DNA from: Saccharomycopsis malanga
Taxonomy: Eukaryota; Ascomycota; Saccharomycetes; Ascoideales; Saccharomycopsidaceae
Assembly: GCA_004014935.1 (NCBI GenBank)
Contig: CP025323.1
Location: 2,619,001 to 2,683,000, forward strand
Reading direction: 5' to 3'
Length of the DNA: 64,000 nucleotides
This document shows, in pieces, positions 57,301 through 64,000 of the stretch (position 1 is its first letter; each line of letters begins with the position of its first letter). Made by a program: the position numbers and the translations under genes. Under the pieces are notes generated by a model. It was given only the letters and a program-made list of their open reading frames with translations. It had not been told where the DNA came from and ran no database searches.

Positions 57301-57335
57301 TCAAAAAACAGGTCAAAAGTGATTTCACCAGCTGA
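54330..57335 (+). CDS. FHL1: Fhl1, forkhead/FHA regulator of ribosomal protein genes
   Basis: A 1001-residue transcription factor. The FHA domain at about residues 70-170 includes VVLGRRINNDQ, HLGPKKAVSRKHAKIFYNFG and LGRNGLFINSNFV. The forkhead domain at about 425-520 includes KPATSYSNIIVHCL, GWQSSVRHNLSLNKAFKKI and GKGWLWGLDEEY. In yeasts Fhl1 uses its FHA domain to recruit Ifh1 and control ribosomal protein transcription. The long C-terminus is Pro/Thr/Ala-rich with two matched blocks, SLVAFENNLDKLLAGD and SLIAFEQKLDRFLAGE, near 830-875. The upstream frame lacks an ATG; ATG at 54330 is chosen. Confidence 0.9.
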   Translation: MNLSVPSGINRSSSSVATQVASYSGGSSGQKKVDSGGNVAGVNSGDSSDVTASKQGESTKISAYARLDFSNFTFYIQTLQVVLGRRINNDQLHSVDVHLGPKKAVSRKHAKIFYNFGTQRFEISVLGRNGLFINSNFVEKGLTVPLSDGNKIQIGQVAFTFVLPGSGANSKKTDKQPKKVAKKELAKKESKAESGQNVQVLPSTDHVAAQIKPEINTESFGNLFETKEEDAIKSLSNSKTEPLSSVDQLKSADTDLYPHKTGSSSLNQPKIDSSIVDQPKVDSNVVGLSNTDSNSVNQSKIDTSAFTQPKMEKADESANFTAALKSSNTLDTLPNQQFKPEVSDASLSQLLAFTQSQQIPLTTQFMNTSKPGNTVAPKAAPPKITTSQPTLAAAKTPAIAPKKEKRLAKQPKKVYTIDEIPEPYRTKPATSYSNIIVHCLKTYSVSNKGMSLSEIYKSIQELYPYYKYCPDGWQSSVRHNLSLNKAFKKISKEGKGWLWGLDEEYFAEKDKAKKKQQTDQVRNLTSLQNTTGLSQYTASKLGAPGFPNKTTPYFTTTTLPPSSSYKNKPSSSVKPAPKLSADDKKILNILQEQLRKITKNIKGLSKETVIKMLTIALSLTMSQLQKNAAGQSLIKFVEKNPQELTKILTVSLNSATTQVTDGKMTFAELISGKVKPANSSGGISNVAKAAKAAKAASLLPKTSVKKTPPVSHKPAINTHNLKPSSIPLIPLKPIKTTGSPTVPLRSILGSSSSQQTTTTDVPKPAQPAVKPPATKPVPPTVVASTATPTVSTKPVVAAKEPAASKKSQSVPPATSPTLPTAVTQPKPRTASLVAFENNLDKLLAGDEVLPPKQETQKKRTDSLIAFEQKLDRFLAGEGDLFGNTHLAKINESAIDDDDEEEDNGKDKAPVKAEMSGVNQSDSTNANIPKPIVSQDTTKFQPTTNKIADLGSNPSQPSISAAKDSIESSANLTEASVKRPLETDESSTEEHIKKQVKSDFTS

Positions 57336-57976
57336 ATTACTTGTTAAGGGCGGGGCTCGGGTCTTTCATACAAACTGTAACTATTAATTTTTTATTTCTA
57401 TAAATGTATTCTAATTTTAGCTTTTCTTTCCCCATATATAGACTTTGGCTCTAATCTCATGTACTTTTATCCTTTTTTTTTCTCTACGATTTTATTTTTG
57501 GTTAGGTTTTTATATGCTATTCTTCATTTTATGGTTTCCAGTTTCATTCAGCAGCCCCAAAGTCTCTTTCAAAGTATGATTACTCAAAAATCACACTTTT
57601 ATCAACTCATCGAATGCACTCTGGCCCGTCCCTTTTGCAAATAGAATACACTTTTGAATAGTGAGAGTTTGCAGTGTGTAGTGACCATATGTTTTTATGT
57701 TAGATAGAGATTTATTTAGATGAGCTTCATAATTGTGACGTTCGAAAGCCTTACTAAGCTATTTTGTAGACTTGAATGAAAATCGAAGCTTTCCAGAAGT
57801 TTGCCAAATACATTTTATAAAGTATTGACTAACAAGTTGTGAAAAGTTATATAAACGAGTTTATCATAGTATATAGAAAGTTTCAATTATACAAGTAATT
57901 CCAAACTTGAGATGACTACATTGCTAGTTTTTTGAAATCAAGCTGTTTTTGAAATGTGTCGTTTATCTGAGTTTTA
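57336..57976. other. Intergenic region downstream of FHL1
   Basis: AT-rich 3' flank with several T-rich stretches. No gene or repeat recognised before the SINE remnant. Confidence 0.35.
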
Positions 57977-58040
57977 CCTATCCCCTTAGGCATAGCATGT
58001 ATATAAGAAACTGATATGTACTGGGCTCGAAATATAAGAA
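57977..58040 (+). mobile_element. SINE-like repeat, 3' remnant
   Basis: About 64 bp match the family 3' portion: CTATCCCCTTAGGCATAGCA, then ATGTATATAAGAAACTGATA, then GTACTGGGCTCGAAATATAAG, with a short TTTATTATAA tail. The head and most of the body are missing, so the copy is 5'-truncated. Confidence 0.7.
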
Positions 58041-58428
58041 TTTATTATAAAAACAGCCTCTGTGGTTTAGTAGCTAAACCAAGAAAAAGCAACAGTTCTT
58101 AAGAATTGTACTAACCTGTGTTGTCTTTGGATTGTAAAAATAGCATAATGCTATGAATATTCTGTTTCGTTGTGTTTCTTTTGAAATGTCATTTATAAGT
58201 TATCACGATTGAGCTGGAAAGGGTGATTATGAATAACTAACGAATTGGTATATGAACTTACGAGTACATATTAGATAATCTAACATTATATAATATATTC
58301 ATAAGTATACAAAGTTTTAACTATAAAACTAGAGTTTGTGTAAATAATGTAAAAGCCAGTATTATTGTGAGTTTTGAAGGTTGACCAATGATGGCATAAA
58401 TTAACTGAGACGTAATGTTATTGGTAAT
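58041..58428. other. Intergenic region downstream of the demethylase gene
   Basis: AT-rich. A TACTAAC at about 58108 followed by TAG is not linked to any exon. Nothing recognised. Confidence 0.35.
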
Positions 58429-60085
58429 TCATGCAGCCATACTACGAGTACGACGCTGGTTTTTACGGCCATTTTGAACTGTTTGATTAGGATGACTAGA
58501 AGGCACTTTTACTTTTTCTAATTCCTGTTTTGGTGAGATTGGTTTGATTGTGGCCGGTTGGGAATTCTCATTAACAACATCGGGTTGCTTTAAAGTCTTT
58601 TTTGGAGCATGTTTTGGTTTACCTGTATTAACTGACTTGGTCTTTGGTTTAGTGATTTTTGCCTCTGTCGATGAGTTTTTTTTCGGCCTACGTCCCTTGG
58701 GCTGTTTTGGGATTGTCAATATGTCCTGGAAAGTATTTTCAAGTTTTGCATGAGAGTTCATTAGCTCTTTATTTTTTGAAGCCTCGACATACTCTTTAAT
58801 AGACTTTTTTATAGAATTGTTGGACACTTTAGTGTCATCTTCAGCATGTAGTTTGATATTCCTAATCAAACCTTCGACATCGATGCCTACAGAATCAGAT
58901 ATGCATTCGCATTTCAGGGCTTTCAAGCCGATATCCAACCAGTCGTCAAGCGCAAAATTGACGCTTTCGGCGAGATTGTAGTCGTAATTGAACCCGGAAT
59001 GGTACCCATAGGGAAACGTGATGATGAACTCATGTTCATAATGTATGACTTTATTTACGGTAATGTTCTTTGAAGCTAGAAGCTGCGGGCTGCAGACAAA
59101 CGTCTTGTGTCTTAAAAACTCCTTGCAGGCCTTTTGGTTTTCGGGAAACAACTCGGTCATCAAGTTGTAGAACCGAGAGGCTTGGTCCTGCGGAATGGCA
59201 TACCACTGTTTTGGTGCGCCAAAATGCAAATAGTTGATTGAATACAAGTCCTGGTCTTCCAAATGCCATGCAAAAGAGGCTTTCCAAAGCCCTGCGTAAA
59301 GATAGGCATCGTTGACACCGGGTATATGCTGGTCGAGGAAGTCTAGCAAGTTGGGGAGCTTTGCTACGTTCCAATACTTTACGGAATCGTCAAAAATGGA
59401 GCCCAAACAGTCTGCCCCGTACATGGGCTGTGCGTAGGCCAACATTTTCCAGTAATTCTGCTCTAGAAACTTACATCTTTCGTGCGTGAACTCAGAGGCA
59501 TCTATGGTATGTTGAAAGTTGCTGAAAAGCAACGCCTTGTCCAGGCTTCTTCTCCTCTGTGTCTTTGCCTGATCGTGGCTGCTATCTACACTGTCATTCT
59601 GCAGCTCTGGGCTGGTATTGCCAATGCATCCAGGGGCCGGCGAAGACGGTCTTCTTTTCTGGCCCCTGGGCACTGGTGGCTGGTAATTCTGCATCTCCGA
59701 AAGATGCTTCCATTCCGGAAGCGTATAGGTCCGATGCCGCTCCATGTTTTCGGAAACAAACACACCTTTGGACCCGTTGATGTGCTGAATAATAGGGTTT
59801 CTGATCCTCACAGACTGGATCTTCTCAGAATCCACTGGAGGAAGACTCTCGACCCATTCCTTGGGCGGCACTATCTTCACAATCCCCGAGCGCATCCCGT
59901 AGCTGTTGATCAGCTTGACATATCCATAAAAATCTTTGAATTCTTCATAATTCTGTACATTTTTGTTAGTATCTGGTACTGTAGCCTAGATTATTCACTC
60001 GACATACCGGCTTGAAAATAGGAACGTTTCCTTCAGAATAGCTGTCAGGAATAGCCGTCACATTTGAATTGCCATTATCACCCAT
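58429..60085 (-). CDS. RPH1: JmjN/JmjC histone demethylase, Rph1/KDM4-like (two exons)
   Basis: Two exons, 60085-60008 (26 codons, ATG at 60085) and 59952-58429 (507 codons plus stop), give 533 residues. Joining them restores the JmjN motif VPIFKP-NYEEFKDFYGYVKL. The JmjC domain holds the iron ligands His256, Glu258 (AWHLEDQDLYSINYLHFG) and His344 (FPYGYHSGFN); the 86-residue Glu-to-His gap equals that of human KDM4A, so it is predicted to be active on methylated H3K36/K9. The C-terminus is Lys/Pro-rich with an AT-hook-like KGRRPKK. The two C2H2 fingers at the end of S. cerevisiae Rph1 and Gis1 are absent. Confidence 0.87.
59953..60007 (-). other. 55-nt spliceosomal intron in the RPH1-like gene
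   Basis: The donor is GTATGT (60007-60002), the branch point TACTAAC at 59971-59965 and the acceptor TACAG ending at 59953, with only about 12 nt between branch A and acceptor. It has phase 0. It is the only intron in the window supported by both splice signals and restored protein homology. Confidence 0.9.
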
Positions 60086-60231
60086 AGTTGAACATCCACC
60101 TCTAATTAATCATTCCCATTTATCTATAATAATAGTTGGTTGGCGATGCCCTCTCAGGTTTCATACTGAAATATCCTGTATTTGGTTATGCTGCCCTGGT
60201 GTCATGGGGTGTGATTAGTATTTTATGAGTG

Positions 60232-60543
60232 TCAATGATGGTGATAAATAATACATAATGAATAGTGAATAGTGAATAATAAGTAATAAGTAGTAAGTAG
60301 TAATAATGAATAATGAATATGAATAATAAGTAATAATAAGTAATAATAAGTAATAATAAGTAATAATAAGTAATAATAATAAATAATAAATAATAAATAA
60401 TAAATAATAAATAATAAATAATAAATAATAAATAATAAATAATAAATAATAAATAATAAATAATAAATAATAAATAATAAATAATAAATAATAAATAATA
60501 AATAATAAATAATAAATAATAAATAATAAATAATAAATAATAA
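60232..60543 (-). repeat. AT-rich satellite grown from a SINE tail
   Basis: About 310 bp. The part next to the SINE (about 60376-60543) is a near-perfect 7-bp array (AATAATA, about 24 copies). Further out it changes to a 10-bp unit (TAATAATAAG, about five copies at 60322-60371) and then to looser AATAGTGAAT-like sequence. It starts exactly where the SINE 3' end stops, so it is best read as an expanded tail. The open frame across it (about 108 codons) is an artefact of the repeat. Confidence 0.85.
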
Positions 60544-60818
60544 TATCATATATTTCAAGCCCAGTAAGTATCAGTTTCGTATATAAGCACTATGTAAAAG
60601 GAATAGGTAAAACCCAGTGATGAAAACCCAATCAATGTCCAGTCATCCTAATCTTCTCAGCCTAGGTCGCGTTTCAGACAGTTGCACTTGCCTGTAAATT
60701 CACATTCAGCATTGTAGAAAGCAGTTAGTAAAAGTGTCGTCTTGGGAATTGAACCCGTGTTCCTGTCAGGTCTTAATTCTCTTGTCAAAAAGCACTGACG
60801 ACTGAGCCAAATGGCCCA
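60544..60818 (-). mobile_element. SINE-like repeat, full-length, with expanded tail
   Basis: On the minus strand the head reads TTTGGCTCAGTCGTCAGTGC (A box), then about 40 bp later GGGTTCAATTCCC (B box). Body blocks follow: GTGCAACTGTCTGAAACGCG-like, AGGATGACTGGACATTGATT and CCTTTTACATAGTGCTTATA. The 3' end is TACTGGGCTTGAAATATATG. It is the copy whose tail has grown into the satellite at 60232-60543. Confidence 0.8.
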
Positions 60819-61642
60819 GTGGCCTTATGGCCTAAGAATACGTATATTTTTACCATTTTGTCAACTGCTACCCACTTTGTTAAGTGCTGCTCACATTATC
60901 AACTGCTACCGGAGTTTTAACTACAAAACTGTAGTCATATAATAGCACTTTATTCTACCGAGTGGAATCTACTATTTCTATTGTTTCGGGAATATGAGAC
61001 AACTGAGCAGGCTACGGCACTGATTCGGAAAAACTGCTCGTGTTTTGCTATTTGCATGTTTCCCACAACTTTATTTCATTGTTGAACCATCATCTGAACC
61101 GATTTCGGATAATACTCAACGAGAAACATAGAAAACAGACTATAATATTCTCTTGTTGAGATTTCCTGGTGCTTCCATAATAGGTCTCTTGCAGCGGGGC
61201 GCGGCGGGGTACATACATGACGAGCCTTTGCCATGCGTCCATTTGCATATGAACATGCATGGTATTTTTCCAGGTTCCAAAACTTGTAATTTATATTATT
61301 TCAAGCTGTTTTGTAATTCATTTAAAAGATGAAGAAAGGTTTTTGTTTGGTTGCAAGCCATTTAAATGATGAAGAAATGTTGTGGGGATATTTTGAAGCA
61401 GTTGTTAGGTGGTTTTATGTAGGATTTTGAGAATGTATAGTTAAAAAACGACAATCATCTTGAATTCTTAGACAAGTATCATCAAGAGAACATTTACTAG
61501 TCATTAATGTAGTTGCCCGCTCGGCGATGGACTCTTTACAGAGGATTTCCCCGAAATTGGATGAATTCAGCACCAAATGACGAAATGTGCTTATAAACTG
61601 TGGAAACTGCTTGAGAAATGGAAAGAAGAGCAGCACTAAGCA
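60819..61642. other. Intergenic region upstream of the arrestin gene
   Basis: About 820 bp with no gene recognised. A 79-codon minus-strand frame at 61415-61654 overlaps the arrestin start and has no features. TGCCATGCGTCCATTTGCAT at about 61228-61247 resembles regulatory spacing elements but was not assigned. Confidence 0.4.
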
Positions 61643-63178
61643 ATGTGTACGCAATTATCAGTCTCGTTGGAGGAGTTCAGGTTTGGACAGACGTATTACA
61701 CCAATCTGGATATAGTGACAGGCACTATCAGGTATGAGGTGGCTACGGTGCAGGCAGAAGAGATCAAATCAATACAAGTAAGACTTGAAGGTACTGCAAG
61801 GACAGGAAAGAGCAGGGCTGGTGGAGGTATTGTTTATGAAGAAAAGCTTCCTTTGATTGATAATCGGTATATTGTTTTTCCGGATATTGGGAAAAATGCA
61901 GAGAATATGGTTTGTCTGGACACCTTTCAAAACTCGCCCCAATATTCGAAACTAACCAAAGGAACTCATGAATACCCATTTGTTCTTATATTTCCTGATC
62001 GTAGCGGTGTTTCTGAAGACCAGATGGCTTTTAACAGCTTCAGAAGACGCGCGAGCTTCAACGATGCTGTCTCCCCGGGCAGTTTGACGTCAGTAGGGAC
62101 TGCTTCAACTATAGACTCTTTACCGTCGGTGGTAGAAAAGACTGTAGACAGTGTAGGGCCCAAATCATACAATTTGCCTCCGTCGTTTGAGTATATTTCG
62201 CCAGATGGCACCTTTGCCTCTGTTGAGTACAATGTTGTGGTGACAGTTGAAAAAAGGATCTCGTTAATTCGTAATATGGAAATCACTTCAAGCCGGAATG
62301 TTCAATTTATTCCTCAGAACGCCAACTTGTCATTGCCTTCAATCTCTCTGCCAAACCCTTACGTGTTTTCGGCAAATGGAATCAAACCACGGCAACAGAC
62401 CGGCTTGGAACACTACTCAGAACCGTTTTCTGTCTCTGAGGTCAACATGAATTTCAATTTCACAAGAAAAGGCCAAATCAGAGAAACTGCCAAAGAGAAA
62501 AATAACAAGTTTGCAATGTCGGTGAATCCTTTGGCTAAAACACGTCTTGAATTGCACATGCACTTGTCAACAGTCCCATTCTTGTTCCAAATATCTTACA
62601 ATTGTTTTAATGGATCAAAGACTCGTGGAAAACATGCTTTGATAGCTACTCAGGAGAAGATGCAGACACCTAAAATCCTTGGCTGTAGAATAATCAAACC
62701 TGGATCCAGGTTGACAAGCTCAATAACCATGTCTTTGGTAACTTCTGATCGCTGGTTGTCGTATCTTGGAAACAAATCACTGGAAGCGAAAATCATTCTT
62801 CAGCTGCTCAAAGTTGCCGTAGTAAGCTGTACGTCTATTACTTATGGATTGTTCTCGCATGAAGAAGAAGAAGAATCACAGATTCTTTTCGACAAGTCCC
62901 ATTTGCTTTATCCTATCGACATTTCTGACTTTGTCCCAATCCAAACACCCAGCAAATATGTCATAGCCCATTTTCCAAAGGGCTCACCCCACCAGTTGGT
63001 GATTCCGCCGCACTTGTTGCTGGACTGCTACTTTACACAAGACTTTCAGTCGTTTGTGTGTCAAACCATTCAAAGAAAATATTATTTGAAAGTTGTTGCA
63101 ACTCTTGTCAGCTTTTCTGGAGATATTACAACTTTTAAAAGCATTTCTCCTTTTATTTTCCTTCGAAACGAGGAATGA
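61643..63178 (+). CDS. Alpha-arrestin-like protein
   Basis: A 511-residue arrestin-fold protein. The N-terminal half has ITGTIRYEV-type and EIKSIQVRLEGTARTGKSRA blocks. GTHEYPFVLIFPDRSG at about 110-125 is the hallmark proline/glycine turn of arrestin-related trafficking adaptors, and FEYISPDGTFASVEYNVVVTVEK at about 182-205 closes the first sandwich. An arrestin C-domain follows (about 255-440). I found no PPxY motif for Rsp5 binding, which most ART proteins carry. It may act as a cargo adaptor for endocytosis, perhaps in the Art10 group, but the assignment is uncertain. ATG at 61643. Confidence 0.7.
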   Translation: MCTQLSVSLEEFRFGQTYYTNLDIVTGTIRYEVATVQAEEIKSIQVRLEGTARTGKSRAGGGIVYEEKLPLIDNRYIVFPDIGKNAENMVCLDTFQNSPQYSKLTKGTHEYPFVLIFPDRSGVSEDQMAFNSFRRRASFNDAVSPGSLTSVGTASTIDSLPSVVEKTVDSVGPKSYNLPPSFEYISPDGTFASVEYNVVVTVEKRISLIRNMEITSSRNVQFIPQNANLSLPSISLPNPYVFSANGIKPRQQTGLEHYSEPFSVSEVNMNFNFTRKGQIRETAKEKNNKFAMSVNPLAKTRLELHMHLSTVPFLFQISYNCFNGSKTRGKHALIATQEKMQTPKILGCRIIKPGSRLTSSITMSLVTSDRWLSYLGNKSLEAKIILQLLKVAVVSCTSITYGLFSHEEEEESQILFDKSHLLYPIDISDFVPIQTPSKYVIAHFPKGSPHQLVIPPHLLLDCYFTQDFQSFVCQTIQRKYYLKVVATLVSFSGDITTFKSISPFIFLRNEE

Positions 63179-63366
63179 AAATGATTTAATTCGCTCTTCT
63201 TAGTGATATTGCTTGTTAATACACGTTTTGTACAATATTTAAACATCTTCAGTAACCACTATTTAAGACTCTATTTCTTCCTTTATTTAAGCCTTCTCTT
63301 ATCCTTTTTATATAGTTAGTCTACGTTTTACCCATTCTCCTGTTATTACAAACTCATCTTTAGATT

Positions 63367-63446
63367 ACACAAGCCGTTGAGCTCGAAATATAAGATATTA
63401 CTATATACACAAGCCGTTGGGCTCGAAATAAAAGATATTACTATAT
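63367..63446 (+). mobile_element. Two tandem SINE 3'-end remnants (40-bp units)
   Basis: Two units of exactly 40 bp, at 63367-63406 and 63407-63446, each read ACACAAGCCGTTGRGCTCGA, then AATAWAAGATATTACTATAT. The second half of each is the SINE 3' end plus its tail. Either one truncated insertion was duplicated in tandem, or a second insertion used the same site. Confidence 0.65.
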
Positions 63447-64000
63447 ACAGAAAACCTATAGGCTACATAGTGAAAAATTAGCACTTTTTTACCGCACGCA
63501 TGCAGCAGTATACAGCCACTTGCATGTAATAAAAATGGCCCACCTCTACAATCGTTTGAGACTGACTAAATAAATACAGTTTAGGATAAATTAGTAAATG
63601 GTTGATTGTTATGCTCTTGTTTTGGATGGATATCAAGAAAAAAAGCTTATAAATACAGATAAAGTGCCAGTTTCGGAGACGCACAATCTGCACTACCGAC
63701 ATGTGCACTACGTGAAATTTCGAAAAATTTGTCTAATGCCATCTTGAACAGTAATGAGAATCTCAGAAAGAGCTCCAAGGAAGCAATGGGACATTTGCTG
63801 GCAAAATAATGTTGTGTTCCGCAATAGGCAAAGGGGTTTATTGGTAACTTGTCGTATCTCCGAAAAAGGGAACTACATATTCTGATGAACGGCATTTTGA
63901 AAACGTCAAAATATAAGCCCTTTTTATATACCCAGTTGCTGCGAAGATTCTTGTCAATGGCAAGTTCAAAGTGGGCCGAGTCTGCAGTGCTCACAGTGAA
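63447..64000. other. Right-edge region, no firm gene
   Basis: A minus-strand frame from the window edge to 63647 (about 115 codons, no ATG near its start) has a hydrophobic, Cys/His-containing composition but no motif I recognise, and could be the 3' end of a gene starting outside. A second minus-strand frame at 63478-63708 overlaps it. Neither is supported well enough to call. Confidence 0.25.

Noticed and set aside
60232-60558. 108-codon minus-strand frame made of Tyr/Leu/Ile/Phe repeats
   Set aside because: It is the translation of the AATAATA satellite, not a gene.
63647-63994. Minus-strand frame at the right edge with Cys and His residues
   Set aside because: It does not fit the zinc-module pattern, has no ATG at its start and matches no family; possibly the end of a gene outside the window.

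Overview
This is nuclear DNA of a budding yeast (Saccharomycotina). It is AT-rich, compact and almost intron-free. The one intron I can support is 55 nt, with GTATGT, TACTAAC and CAG signals. The housekeeping set is typical of yeasts: ENP1, MSC2, TRM82, RRN5, SLY1, CCT6, ARV1, TDP1, AVL9, SSL1, RGP1, YCF1, LMO1, FHL1 and an RPH1-like demethylase. CTG looks strongly avoided: I met no in-frame CTG in the first ~640 codons of the YCF1-like gene. That fits a CUG-Ser clade yeast but does not prove it. Residues are given in the standard code, so any CTG-coded Leu could really be Ser.

Layout. 0-3 kb: the 3' end of ENP1 (bystin), then a flavin monooxygenase. 3.7-7.9 kb: a cluster of seven very small genes whose C-termini all carry one cysteine/histidine module (CCxC, spacer, Cx(1,2)CxHxxCxxC); an eighth lies at 30.8 kb. 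8.8-11 kb: a His-rich zinc transporter of the MSC2 type. 11.9-25.6 kb: TRM82, a BTB protein, RRN5, SLY1 and CCT6. 26.7-35.7 kb: a TRAX homologue and ARV1 meeting tail to tail, then TDP1, the eighth mini-gene and an AVL9 with a very long N-terminal extension. 36-40 kb: two unrecognised genes and a small secreted protein. 40-50 kb: SSL1, RGP1 and a YCF1-type ABC transporter. 51-64 kb: LMO1 (ELMO), FHL1, an RPH1/KDM4-type demethylase with one intron, and an alpha-arrestin.

Two things go beyond routine yeast annotation. First, the spaces between genes hold about ten copies of an interspersed repeat that looks like a tRNA-derived SINE. It has a Pol III A box and B box at one end, a conserved body, and an AAATATAAG-type 3' end running into TTA/ATT-rich tails. 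Many copies are cut at the 5' end, and one 31-bp remnant is flanked by a perfect 13-bp target-site duplication, which points to LINE-type retroposition. Second, the mini zinc-module cluster includes three genes of 46-54 codons that standard annotation would miss.

No rRNA gene, intact tRNA gene, CRISPR array or LTR retroelement was recognised. Gene functions are scattered, as usual in yeast, with no operon logic. Two divergent pairs (TRM82/BTB and RGP1/YCF1) share short intergenic promoters.
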